Shown in pieces: positions 1 to 49,850 of a stretch of DNA of 64,000 nt; within the stretch, counting starts at the first letter, position 1, and each line of letters starts with the position of its first letter. A program made the translations under genes and the position numbers. This DNA comes from Tyto alba (taxonomy: Eukaryota; Chordata; Aves; Strigiformes; Tytonidae), in the NCBI RefSeq assembly GCF_018691265.1, contig NW_024881316.1, forward strand, positions 5,356,819 to 5,420,818, given 5' to 3'. Under the pieces are notes generated by a model. The model did not search any database and was not told the DNA's origin. It was given only the letters and a program-made list of their open reading frames with translations.

Positions 1-36043
<36,043 letters not shown>

Positions 36044-37035
36044 CACTTTTTTCTAAAAACTTTTGTGCTTTAAAAAATAACCTTTGAAATCTAATTGGAA
36101 GATATTATATGTTTTCATGCCCGTGTCGTTACCAGCATTTGATATACCACAGTGCACTAGAAAGAATAACCTAAGGTTTGGGGGGATTAGTTAAAACACA
36201 TTACTTATAAAAATTAAAAATGCACTGGCATGCAGGGTTAGAGTGAATGGAGCTAAACTCAAAGCTCGTGCCATGCAAGGTGAGACGTATGGAAGAGGTC
36301 TAGGCAGGGAGTGCTTGGGGCAGGCTAGCGGAGCAATTTATGCACGTTGTGTAAGAGGTGGTTGTTTGGAAATGCTGCCAAGGGCAGACCTTCTGAATTG
36401 CAGGTGCCCCACAGGTCCCAGCCAGTGAAACTGCTATGCACTCTTTTAACACAGAAAGTTGGAATGTGTTCCTCTGAAATACACATCAAAATGTGTACTT
36501 CTGGTGATCTGCTTATTCCCTAACAGCCAAGTGTGTTATGCTGCTCCATGGTATAAAGCATCCATGGCTAACCAATACAAAATCAAAAAGGGGAGAAGGA
36601 AGAGAGAACTCCTCAAATTGTTATTTCCTTGTGTACTCACATGCATAGCTATTTACATACGCTTGATTTGAAAGGAGTCAAATGAGCAGTATCCTTATGA
36701 TTGGTACGATCAAATATTTCTTCTACTGCATTTAAAAGGAAGAGGGCCTTTCTCAGTGTAGTTTTGAGAAATACAATGGGTTTGGTTGTCTTCGTGTAGA
36801 GATGGGAGATTTTCCTCATATTTTTGAAAGGTTGCACAAGGTGAGTAGTGGAGTGAAATGGAAGAAAATTGTCAGGAGAAACAGGGACAATAGGCTGGAA
36901 TTGGGAGTGGTCCAAGATAAACACAGTTAAGCCTATGGCTATATGCCATTTAGTAATAATTATAAAATAAGAAAAGTGGTTTATAGTGGCTGAATAATTA
37001 AGAATTAATTTGAAACACAGAAGGAACTAAATAAA
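36044..37035 (+). other. SIM1: SIM1 3' untranslated region (end uncertain)
   Basis: Sequence directly after the stop codon. Candidate poly(A) signals are ATTAAA at 36213-36218 and AATAAA at 37030-37035, 37485-37490, 37509-37514, 37785-37790 and 39070-39075. The first clear AATAAA is used here as a working end. The sequence alone does not decide between them, and a longer UTR reaching the 39-kb block is possible. Confidence 0.35.
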
Positions 37036-37864
37036 ATAATAGAAATTTTGCTGTAAAATACAAAGGCAATTGCTTAAATGTAAAAATATGAGAGGTGAGA
37101 ATAGACAAAATCTGTATGGTGGTTTGTCCTATCTCTGATAAAGGTTTAGAGTAAATTAAGAAAGTATAAAAAATTGTGACTTCTCTGTCTGACATACAGT
37201 AAAGTAATAGGTATGACTTTGAAAAAGATATATGCATTCTTTTCTTGCTTGCAGCAGAAAATATAATGAATGTCAGAACATATTAGGGATATCAAAATCA
37301 GTCATATGTGCATTAAAAAATACTAAGGGAAATCAGGGTTTCAAGAAACTAAATTGTATTAAGAATGCTGATATTATCAGGGTCTGTCTTAGAGTTATAG
37401 AAGACATCAAAAGAGGCAGAGAAACTTTCTGCAATTTTTAATAATCTTGTGAACAAAGAGACACTAATTGATTGGAAAAGAGTAAATAAAAAACATATGC
37501 TAAAAAAAAATAAAATAGGGCATTTGTAGGCACAATTGATAGACCTGTCCTTCTTTGTCTGGAGTTTATATGAAGTCTCAAAGTTGACTGCAATGGGAGC
37601 AGGACCACCACTCCCTATTATACCAATGTGGATGTAAGGGGACTTGAGGTGATTACTAAAATGAGATTAGCACTAAGTCTAGCTTCATTTGTAACATTAA
37701 GAAGCTCGACATATGGGACTGAGTCATCAGTGGGACTAAATATAAACCAGCATGCTATGGGTGGGTTAAAAATATCTATTTTCAAATAAAACTAATCAGA
37801 AGCAAAAGCTAAATAATAACATTATAAGCCACGTAAGTAGAGATGTACTTGAAAGCAGAGGAAA

Positions 37865-38330
37865 TTACCTCTCTGAACTTGGAATATTGTGTATAGTCCT
37901 GATCACTCCAAGGCAGATTGTGAAACTTGAATTGAGTAGTACCTTACTCCATAAGCAATCTTTGTTGACTGCTCCTGGTGATCAGTCCTGGTGAAATGTA
38001 CATTGAACACAAGGAAGAGCAACACAGTCTGGTCTTTATTATCTAAACCTCATAATAGAAAAGGTGGAGCAGAGCTCAGCAAAAGATAAAGAGACTGAAA
38101 GATCTAATAAAAACTTTAAATAAACTGGGTCTGTCATCTTTGTAATGGAAAAGAGTAAAGGGGAATATCACTGGTGTGCACCGAGCTTTACACATAGGAG
38201 AGATAAATAATGGTCTAAAACTATTTGAACTAGCGGCAGAAATGAGAGACTTTGAATTTTAGCCAAGGCAAAATGAGAACAAAATGATTTGGCAAGAAGT
38301 TTGTTTGACTAAATGCCAAATGAATAACAA
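37865..38330 (+). mobile_element. Degenerate CR1-type LINE, 3' region
   Basis: Forward landmarks of amniote CR1 3' sequence occur in order. CTTGGAATATTGTGTATAGT and CCTGATCACTCC come first (about 37878-37910). GGAAGAGCAACA follows near 38012, and AGAGACTGAAAG then AAATAAACTGGGTCTGTCAT near 38090-38140. GGAAAAGAGTAAAGGGGAAT comes near 38147. The element is old, with no open frame. Confidence 0.6.
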
Positions 38331-38860
38331 AGGTCATAAAGAGAAGCAGCTAGAGATTTTTTTGCTTGTTTGTTTGTTTTAAGTTAAAAACAAGGCAAAT
38401 AATCAAGGGGAAGAAAAACATTGACAGTTGTTAACTCAGAGGAAGGAATGGACCAAAATGGACTTCTTTCAGCCCAACAATTGTATATATTCCTAAAGCA
38501 TAGGAATGAGAAAGTATTTTTGATAAATCTAGTTCTGGATACATATTTATTTCACTTATTCCTATTAATAATATGGATAAACTTGTATTTGGAGTCTCAT
38601 TGTACAGTATTAAAATACAAATTGAAAAATTAATTAGAGTAGAGTTACATGGTATCATATTATCCCTACTAGTACATATAAAAATAAGTTTAAGTGTCAA
38701 TATTATTTTGTATTACAGAAGAGTTTCCGAAACGGCTTGGGTGAATGGGGTTTTGTCAGGACCCAAGTTTCCTGTGATCACCAAGCACTCTTGTTATCAA
38801 GCTTTTAATTAGAAGGCAATAGAGTTCTGCAGACCAGTGGCAGTTGCCTGGCTATGGTCT

Positions 38861-38883
38861 AATGGCCATGGTCTAATGGCCAC
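38861..38883 (+). repeat. Short tandem duplication
   Basis: The motif ATGGTCTAATGGCC is present twice in tandem, the copies overlapping by two bases. Confidence 0.75.
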
Positions 38884-40946
38884 AAGTAGTCAGGAAACCA
38901 GTTTGGGCACTGTTGTATTTGCATTCTGACAGGCACTTTTAAAAATTATAAGTCTTATAAAACAAACAGGCGCAATATAAGATGCTTGTACTCTGTATGA
39001 TTTCACCTAGGAAAAAAGCCAGCATGCTATGCAATAAGAATTCCCCATTCTTATTTACTGTGATCCCAAAATAAAACTTCCCAAACCGTATTTATTTACC
39101 CCGTTTTCAGTAGTTCCAGTCCACTACAATGACAAATGCAGCAAAATGCACTGTAATGAATGGAATATATCAGTAGAGAGGTCTGTACGTGCAGCCGTGT
39201 TGTGCTGCAAGCAAAGGCTGCTGCTCACTCCCCTCATGGGATTCCAGCAACTGGCACTCCTTAGCACATCAGTACAGTCTGCCAGAGATAGATGCCTTTT
39301 GTCAGCTAATCTGCCATCCTGTTTCTTCAGATAGCCAGGAATTTCTTCTTAATTGACAGGAAGCATTGAATGTTGTAAACATAGACTCCGCATGCTACAT
39401 GCTACATGAAAGCAAGTTTGCAATATTAATTATAGCATATAATACCACTGCAGCTCATATTACAGGTAGTTTTTTGATATGGTATAAAGCTTTTTTTTTT
39501 CCATTACATATTTATTTAATTCAAATTTTTATTTAGTATCCTTCAAGAATATCATCTTCTCTTTTTTGGTTTCTTCCTTTTCTAAATCAGATGAGATATT
39601 TTGCAAAATTGAAAAATGCAAGGCATTTGTACCAAACACATTTGAAATGTATTAAATTAGCTAAAGATTATCACTTTAAATAAGGTATATTGGTTGTGTC
39701 TTGGAACAGAAACAATATAAATTGCTGTGTTGCATCATTTCTCTAACATAATACTGTTTTGCTATTAACACCAAATTAATATTTTGTAGCTACTCCAAAT
39801 ACAGAGTGACCACAGCTCTTTCAAACCATTTCTTATTGATATCAGTAAATGGTGCATTATAATTTTTGTGCATTATGATTTTGGTATATGTTTTTTGTTT
39901 AAAGAAGCAAAACCTCCCTCTCTTCTTTATACAAATTTGCCCCCCAGGGACATGGAGTCTGTAATTTTGGACAAATTTGCAAAGCAGTTCTTAAATTAGA
40001 AGAAGAACCTTACTCAGCAATTTGTCCCATTGACTCAAATGGGAATATTTGTGGAGTAAGGTACTACTTAATATGCGTAAGGTTAAAAAAGCTGACTTGT
40101 GAAGTGGAAATAGGTTTGGGGTTTGTCTGTAATTTATTTTTCTTAATCTCAAGATGTGAGTATGGAAACTATGGAAGGTAATAGCTGTAATGGCTGTGTT
40201 TCTATAATAGAGGTTATTTATATATGCTTTGAAAAAATGAGTGCATCTCTCTGCACTGAAGAACCCCAGAAGTATTTCTTAAGCTTTAAATGTCTTTTGT
40301 TGATGTGTCCGCTGTACTGCCACAGGTTACGCAGTGAAATTCTGCTTTTTTAAACTCTTTTAATCACTCTTATCTGAATTTCATTTTTATCTCTGGACAT
40401 TCAGCATTTATCATCGATGTCCTTAAGTATGTTAACCACCATATGTTCCTTTATGTGAACATCCTGAGTGATTTGGAAAAAAATTAAAGGTCACATTGTA
40501 TTTCTGAAAAAGGCACAGCCACCCCTAGAAAATCAGGCTGGCTATTCCAAAGGTCAGTTAACCTTTCAGTCAAGGAACAAAGCTGTGGCATACGCATTGG
40601 TTTCAGACTTTCTGCATCCAAAGTTGTACATAATGGGGATTATAGCACACAGTCCCAGGATTAGACCTAGCTATGTCTATTTTAAGGTGGTTATAGTTAA
40701 TGTCTGGCAGCAAATGGATTCGGGCTCTGGTCTTTCCATGAGTTGCAAGTTTACTTAAAACACCTAAGGGTCTAAAGGCAATACAGGCTTTGTTATTAGG
40801 AACAATGGTGGATGAACATGCTTTCCTGTAGGTATACTGGATTAACTCCAGACACCTCCAAAGTGTGGAGGAGAGCCTATTTTATTTTATTTGCAGTTAG
40901 TATTGACAGTTAAATATTTCATTTGTATGCACTGAGGAGAGGAGTG

Positions 40947-41022
40947 AAAAAAAAAAAAAAACAAAAAACAAAAAACAAACCAACCCAAAACCAACAACAG
41001 AAAAAAACAAAACAAAAAAACC
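40947..41022 (+). repeat. A-rich low-complexity tract (AAAAAC-type)
   Basis: A-runs broken by C every 5-7 bases, with short CCAACC and CCAACAAC islands. Confidence 0.88.
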
Positions 41023-43186
41023 CTACACTTCTTTTTCTGTAATCCTTCAGTCTGGTATTAGTAAAGCCTGCTAGAGGTGTAGTTGAGGGTTTAGCTGTTA
41101 TTTTGAAGACCAGAAAATTAAACAGTGATCTTTTCAGGATGGTGAGAGCGGTAGTGTGACTCCATTTCACAGTTCCTTAGAGCATTTATTAATGAAAATA
41201 AAAATTATGTGAGGTTAAACTTCACTGTGGCATTTAGCTTATGTATACAGGACTTCCGTGGATAAATCTGGCTCTAAATTGCTAGGAATACATCTCTTTC
41301 TGAAAAGAGGTAATTTATGACTCCATCTATGAAGCTGTATTTGAAAGGAAAGATCAAATACAGGAGGAAACAAAGCTTTTTGTCTGGCTGTATTCACTAT
41401 TTAACTCTCCTCTCACACAGTTCTTAAGATTTCCTGTTGTGCTAGGATTCAAAATATAATTTTAAAACATTTTTATTTATTGCAATTTGGACTGCGTGCA
41501 TCCTTTTTTTTTCAGCTACCAATATAGTGGGAAGTTTAGAAATGCAAGAAATATTCTTGCTCACGCATTATAAGACATGGGCACCTTTACATCTCTAAGG
41601 AAATAAAGTCTATTAGGAAAAGTAGTTTTAAGGCACTGCAACTTTTTCCCAAGGTAAATATTTCAATGCATAAAACACACTGATCTAGCAAAAAGAGCAC
41701 TTGAGACAGAATGAAGCATTTTTTGTTTGCTTTAAACCAATAGGTTATATTTATGGAAAAAAAGACACAGATTGCCAGCGTTTCCAATACCATGCCTTGC
41801 AATGTATAGGGTCTAGTGACATTGTAGCATAACATCTGTAATTTGAAGTTTTCCTTTGGAATGTAATGTAGGAAACACAATTTAGCTATGTCAACAATAT
41901 CTTGCAAAGTGTTCCCATTTATAATTATTTATATTGTAAATAGCTTTCTGAAGTAAATTTGAAGTTAATGTGCATAAGATGTATTTATTATGTGAAGATT
42001 TTTTTGGTTTAAAATATAGCTACCAATATGCATTTTTTGTCTGTTTTTCTGCATTTTTAACTAAGGATCGTCTTATATAGGATATGTTTTCAGGAATTCA
42101 TTTTAACTAAAGAGAGTATCTCTCAGAATTGGGAGGGGACATGGTAAAAGTAATTTATTTTGATTCCTGTGAATCCTAAGTGTTCTCTGAATCTTGAATG
42201 AAGTTTATCAAAATATGAAGGGACACTGGTAGTATACTGCTACTACATTTAACAAAGATATCTGAAGCTGCTCAAATACTATTCTGTCAGGAGGAGCTGA
42301 CTCACAGGAGCTTAATTAAGATTGTCCACTTTGTGAATAGCCTGGCACGTTTCTTGAAGCCATCCGCCACCCCTGTTCCTCAACTAAATCAGCTTTCTGA
42401 CTTGGATCACGACGCCCCTTAGGTGCTTAAAATACTGTACTCAGACAAAGAGCAGTGTTATGACAGAGGAATAGGTGAGAAGTTATGCTAAACTGTATTC
42501 AGACCTAGGAGCTGGCTGTTACTTGGGCTTGGGTGCTTGTAGAGTTCAATCGACCCATAATAACATGAGCCATCTTGCAGCAGCAGATCCTTGTCTGGGG
42601 TTTAGCTCCTTCTGAACTCAGGGGTTCAGGGTCATAGCTCTCACTTTCTAGACTGGTTTCTGAGCCATCAAACTCCACTCTTGCAGACATTTTCATTGAG
42701 TCTCTTCCCTGCAGGTGAACAAACGCAGTGCTGATGGCGTCGGAGAGTAGTGGGAGACTGATGCTGTGGCTGGGTGAGAAAGCAGCTTTCTCAGGAGAGA
42801 AAGTGGTTGCTCACATATTTTCCATTCTCAAGACTCAAAGAAAAATACATAAGCAGTGGGGATGGGAGTGAGACGCACAGAAGAGTCAATTTTGAATGCC
42901 AAGTAAATTAATTACATAAAATGGAGGTGCAGTTGTGTCACTGGTCCTTCACTCCTGCATGGACATAGGCATTCAGTTCTTGGAGGTGTTCCTGTGATTA
43001 GGGAATACTCTGCAGCACTGAGATAGATGTTTAAGCTACATTCATGATTTTAGCATTTTTTATGGGGTAGGTGAGGCAGTTACCCTCTCCTTGGCCTGAA
43101 TTTGGCCCTGGTTTTCCATGCAGGCAGGAAATGGTGTCATCTTTTCCCCAAACGATGCTGTTTAGCTGTGCAAAACATGTGTTGGG

Positions 43187-44597
<1,411 letters not shown>

Positions 44598-44839
44598 AAT
44601 GCACAGATCAGGGATTTCAGAAATGCCCATTATTGACCCACCTCTCTGCCTTTGAAGCCTGTGTTGAAAAAGAGACACTGAGATCATCAGGCACTCATGC
44701 ACCCATATTGTCCTCCATAGGACAACACTAGTCCTAGTTTCTCCACGCTCAGCTCTGCAGCAAAACTGAGTATTGTCCTCGATGCTGTGTGCTGAAAGTC
44801 CTGCCCCATCGATGCCTGGTCTTCAGTCTCTCTTCTAGT

Positions 44840-45240
44840 ACATAACAAATACCCATTGCCCACTGGTCTCTATTCACTCTTGTTTCCTGTGCTCATTGGC
44901 AAATTTCTCTGCACTGAGGAAATCTGCTGTCGTGGCCACTGTAATAAAAGTGTGTGATACCATCAGGAACTTCCTCTACCCCCATATGGTGGCCATCAGA
45001 GGCTTCGGCATCAGCAATTCCATTTGATACAGCTTCTCTGACTGTCAGAAGGTCACAAATAGCCTGCTGCTATGCAGCCTGGTGTGCCTGCGTGAACAAA
45101 AGGCTATCCACCACAGCGCAAAGCCTGCCAGGCTACGTGGGTTCTTCGTGGGTGTTAATAGCAGTTCCACTAAACATGCACACAACACTCAGGACTGTGG
45201 TCCAGAGGCCAGGTACAAGGTTATGTATACATGGAAACAG
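44840..45240 (+). mobile_element. Probable PIF/Harbinger transposase fossil
   Basis: One frame, interrupted only by a TGA at 45025-45027, reads SLANFSALRKSAVVATVIKV then CDTI (44893-44964). It continues VAIRGFGISNSI and, after the stop, REQKAIHHSAKPARLRGFFV then GVNSSSTKHAHNTQDCG. This is colinear with animal PIF/Harbinger transposases: an S(V/L)ANQFGVGKSTV helix-turn-helix-like block, a GF..LGFP block, an NRKGYHS..LQA..D..GRF block, and a V..GW.G..HDA.V..NSG block. The catalytic GAID aspartate region is not preserved, so the element is inactive. The assignment is by eye and from memory of the family. Confidence 0.48.
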
Positions 45241-48180
45241 CTGGGCCTCACCATCATCAAGCCTGCTCACCCTTGCAGACATCTCTCTCTGTCCACACTC
45301 TGTCATTGCTTTTCTCCCACAGTCCTCTCATTTTCGGCTCCCTCAGGCGTTATCCCTTCCACTTCCCTTTCCCCCCTTCTGCCCCAAATACTGGCCTGTG
45401 ATTTCACAAATCCTGTGATCGAGCTTGCCCAGCAAGTGTCCTCTGTTGATCCTGAAAATCATGTTTTCCTTTTCATGGGGAAAGTGGCTGTCTGGCAACA
45501 GTTTCCAACAGTTGCACTCCCCTTTTCCTTTTCCTTCTTTATACAGCTGGTGTAAATGCCATACTGAGGACCCTGCAATCTTTTTCTCACAGGCATTAGT
45601 TCTGCTACAAGAAAGCTATTGGTTGAGGGAATAGAGGTGATGAACTTTTCAGAAAAGCTACAGACAAAAGATGATAGATGCCTACAGAATACCAAAGTAC
45701 ACATACTACTTTAGCTGCATTGCAATATGTCGTCACTCTTGGCCTGCAAACAGAATGTAAAGATGAAAACTGAAACCAGAGGACATATGCCTGTATTGGA
45801 AAAGAACAACAAAAGCTACTATCAGATGCACCTGAGAGGGAAACTTAAAAATTGGGTCTTTGTCTAAGCATGCATTAAATTACATGCAAATAATTAAACG
45901 TTCATTATTACTGTCCATCTCATCATTATTATTATTAATTTGTTCATTATTATAATGAGCTGTCACTAGCTTTGTCCTTTTTAGCATTCTGCCTATATTT
46001 GTCACCTGTTATCTATACTCTTTTTAATCTATAAATAAAAATATTATATAACAAAAATAATATTAACATAAAATGCAGAGTATAAACTGAGCCCTGGAAA
46101 ATAAAAACCAGAAAGTATCATTATATTCAAAGCTTTCAACTGACCATAAGTTCCACTATTTAGTACCCGATGTATCAGGTGGTAAATGTCATATGGGAGC
46201 CATCTTTCACTTCCAGCAATATTCCTCAGAATTGTTGATGTAATGTATTTGGAAATTATACTAAAGCTGTGTTGCAAACAGATAAACTTATTTATTATCA
46301 AATGTGCTACATTTACTTGATTAGTTTGTTGGTTTTTTTTTTTCTTTTTTTTAATAAGGAGAAGCTTGACAAAATAGTGAAGAAAACTCTTTTTTCCTTT
46401 TTTTTTTTTTAAGCTGGATGCTTTCAATTTCCCCTCAAGATGTAGTGTCAGCGATCATTTGATTCATTTTCAAAGGGCAGACTGTAATCTTCCTATGGTT
46501 CCTTCTACCTCCCTTGAAGCTTGAGGTAGTTCTGAACTGGTCAGACTCTTAGGATCAGCTAGAGCAGCCTTGAGGCTACACTGATTTGTGTTACCTACAA
46601 TGATTGTCTACATGTCCATCACATAGGAAAAAAAAAATGGCCCTCTGGCTTGTAGAGAGTTTCAAGTGCAAGAGGGCTGAAATAGCGGTAAGCACCTCAC
46701 CACCACCGAGAAACACTTTTTTACATTAACATTGTTTTGTGAGGTGAAGGGGGTTGGGCTGCCACCTTTCTCCTGTGCTATGAGCTTCACAAGTGGTAAG
46801 GAATGAGAGGAAGAAGGTGCCAGAAGATGTGAAGCTATGCTTTTTCTCCCTCACTGTCCAGCAAAACTGAGTGAACATCCAGAAGATTATTCTCATCACG
46901 GCAGGATAGGTGTTTGCCCGGTGGGGTGCTGCCTGTATGTGATCAGGTAAGGTAGCTTCTGTGGGAATGCCCTTTTGCGCTGACAGTGGCTGGCGAAATC
47001 ACGTTTGTATGTACAAACTAGCCAAAAGGCCATGCATGAACGTCAGTTTTTTCCATGCTGGTGACGTGTCCTGTCAAAGGACACTAAGTTTGTTGTGTGC
47101 TGAGCCTTTTGCTGCTTTTCTTTTACCTTTGCATCCATTGGAGCCCAGGATGAGGAGCGCTGAGACTGCAGAACAGCGTACGCCCTTCTAACAGGAGTCT
47201 GATCCATTTTTCATCTGAAGCTTCTTGGTTTTGATTCTGACACAAGACATTTCATCAAGCTGTGAATTATTTTTACAAAAGCAGGGCCATGTTTTGTCTG
47301 TCTGGTTTCTCTGTGGGACAGTTGTGTAATTTTTTTTTTTTTTAAAGAATACTAGTGAAAGGCATTCTTTGTGTTTTCAATTTGGAGCGCATCAGTGAGG
47401 TGAAAAACACACCATTAGTGTTGTGTCTGTTTTAGTCCAGGGAACAACTGTGCATTTTGATGTTATGTTTCTGCCTTTTCTTTAATCACAAAGGCAGAGT
47501 CTTTCTTCTGTGCCGCTTTCTATTTAACCTCCACAACAACTGCAAAGTATTAGAATGACTCCAGTATCCTCTCCAGCATGAATGTTTCTTGAGCTCAAGA
47601 GAAATGCCCACAGTTTCATTAGGCTGGTTATCTGACAGACTGCTCATAGAAAACAGCTGATTTTTTTTTTTTTTTTTTTTAACTGAACAGCTTTGGTTTC
47701 CTGTGATCAATCTTCTTGGCTAAAGCAGTAAATATGCTAAACTGCAGGTGCCAGCAAGCTTTGAGACGGTCTGAGGCATGAATGTTAACCCATGGTTGTG
47801 TTTTGTGTGTCATCAAATAGCCTACCTTGTGTACTACTATTTGGCCTATTCGTTAACTTGGGGTTTTAACTTAATATCTGCTTATTTACTTAAGGATTTA
47901 GATCCAGTGTGGGAGAGATGCAAAACAGCCAGCGCTTTAGGAGTTTAGTAAATAATCTCAGCTTTGTTCAGTTTTGCTCTAGGTCAGGCTGCTGCATGGA
48001 GTAATTCCATATGGCAACCTGATTTGAGCTTACTCAAAGTAAACCTTAAAATGGATTTTGGCAAAATCCATCCAGCCATCAGGAACCCATTCTCAGTTTC
48101 TGCTGAGGATTTCCTGATAGCTTTCTTCATTTAAAAAAAAAAAGAAACAACAAAAAAACAACAGAAAAGGAGAAAAACTT
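45241..48180. other. Intergenic, no gene recognised
   Basis: Mixed unique sequence with ATT-rich patches (45921-45955) and T/A runs at 46332-46352, 46397-46412, 47331-47343 and 47661-47681. Segments at 46.93-47.20 and 47.76-48.12 kb are free of low-complexity sequence and look like candidate conserved elements. No exon is supported. Confidence 0.65.
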
Positions 48181-48600
48181 TAAAACTTTTTTACAGTCCG
48201 CGATACCCTTCCTCCCCCTCCCCGAATATTCACTATCAAAAAGCCCTTTAGGCTGCTCTAATTCATGCCAAGGGCTGCAGAAGTTCGGCGGTGCAAAGGC
48301 GGCTTCAGCAACTTTGCCTCCCCTCATCTTGCTCCGCGCCGTGCCTCGCGAGGGAGAGGCCTGATGGGGAGCACGGCCTTTTGCCCGCTCTTGGCCTTTT
48401 CTGCCCCGGCTCCTGGGCCCTGGTGCGGAGCTGCGGCTGCCGGGTCCCCCACCAGCTTGTGCCATGGGGGTGTGTGGGCCGTCAGAGCCCCCCGCTGCTC
48501 GGGAAAGGGGTAAGGGAGGGGAGCACCCGGAATGGAGCGGTGCGAGAGCCTCCCGCGGGGTGCCCCGGGGTTCAGAAGCCAGGGGTAGAATCCTGGCGGT
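48181..48600. promoter_or_regulatory. Isolated CpG-rich block (possible orphan CpG island)
   Basis: I count about 27 CpG dinucleotides in these 420 bases, against roughly one per 100 bases or fewer on either side. The block lies about 12 kb downstream of the SIM1 stop, with AT-rich DNA around it. Open frames on both strands across it are Pro/Gly/Arg-rich and match no known protein. It could be a promoter of a noncoding transcript, an enhancer-type CpG island, or a chance GC patch. Confidence 0.4.
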
Positions 48601-49179
48601 AATGAAGTCGTTGACACAAATACTTTGGTCCCACTGAAGCGTGGCCACAAATGTAAAAACATTTTGAAAACAGCACTTGAGGGAGCTCAGTGTGCCTCCC
48701 TCAGTGGAGCGAGTGAAAGCGTAAGTAAACAGAGAGATTTACTTGTGGTCGAAACAAACATGATTAAAAAAAAAAAAAAAAAAAAAGTGGGTAGGGAAAC
48801 AAGTACACTCACAAAACCCTCTCTTATCATTTAGCTGAACCACGTTAAATGTGAATAAAAACCCTGAGATAAAACCTGGGCTAGAGAGTAGAAATTCTGG
48901 CAGGGCGATTTCAAAGTGGGGCTCTTAGGAAAAGCTGCTGATTGAAATCAATACAACAAGACCCGGAATCTGAAAAGTCCATTTCTAAGACCTGAGAGGG
49001 TCACTGAGCAGAAGTGTCGGTTGATGGTATTGAGGCTGCAATTGCCTTCACCAAGGTGCTCCGGTGTTTGCTTTAGTGACTTCTTGCAGCCAGTGGCTGA
49101 GCATACATTTAACATCCCACCCGAGAGCACCCTGCTGGGGGAAGGGAAGTTTTTAAAGACTCCTGTAGATTAAAAAACT

Positions 49180-49850
49180 CCCTCACCTCCCACATCAGCA
49201 TGTCACAGTTTCTCTATGTTAATCAATAATGTTTGATTAATGTACTGCATCAAATGAATTAAAGAGATGATTTTTTATGGAGAGAATTTAAAAGGGATTG
49301 AAGTTCTCTGTTTTCTGCTTCTATTCTTTAAAAACATTAGTTCAACTGTTTAACAAGTTGTGATTTATCACATGAGACGTTCTTAGACCTCGGTTAATTT
49401 TCATTTTCACACAGTAGCGATGGATCATATTTTGGTATTTGTCTCTTCATTTTATTATGCACTTGACTAGGTAACAGCTTCACAAGGAGGGGCAAAATAC
49501 AGATCGTTTATAGCATTAGAAATTACCGATTTCCTGATAGTTTATCAGAAGGAGATGGAAAAATGATTAGAAAATAAATAAACAGAGAAACTGCATTTCC
49601 ATTTTTCACATGGCATTGTTTTTCCTGCACCAGAATTGCAGGGTTATAAAAATAATATCAAAACGTCAAGAGTAAGAATTGACCTTTTCATTTATGGCAA
49701 AATGAATGTACTGTATTTTGATTACAGGGTACTTTTACAATGGCTATTTTAAAATGCTGTTTGATGCTCACTTAAAAACATGGTACTTTATGAATATGTG
49801 AAGAATTAATTCAAATTCAATTGCACTGTATTTGTATTACAAGGAGGTGT
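49180..49850. promoter_or_regulatory. Candidate distal enhancer-like element, SIM1 3' flank
   Basis: Repeat-free AT-rich block with an inverted repeat TTAATCA...TGATTAA (49219-49240), further TGATTA/TAATCA/GAATTAATTC sites, and no open frame over 60 codons. It lies 13 kb past the SIM1 stop, just beyond the CpG-rich block. Confidence 0.27.

Larger units (their letters stand above)
36044..43186. other. SIM1 3' flank, no second gene seen
   Basis: After the presumed UTR this AT-rich stretch contains the CR1 relic, an A-rich tract and short duplications. A block at 39.00-39.45 kb is unique-looking and includes an AATAAA at 39070 and a TATTTATTTA element. The open frames here are short and carry no recognisable domain. 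One 63-codon minus-strand frame (42696-42505) is acidic but unrecognised. Confidence 0.7.

Noticed and set aside
42505..42696. 63-codon acidic minus-strand open frame
   Set aside because: No recognised family, no matching flanking exon, and a length expected by chance.
48127..48648. 173-codon minus-strand open frame across the CpG-rich block
   Set aside because: Low-complexity Pro/Gly/Arg composition, a homopolymer-derived C-terminus (Phe/Leu from the A-run) and no domain. It is explained by GC-rich DNA with few stops.
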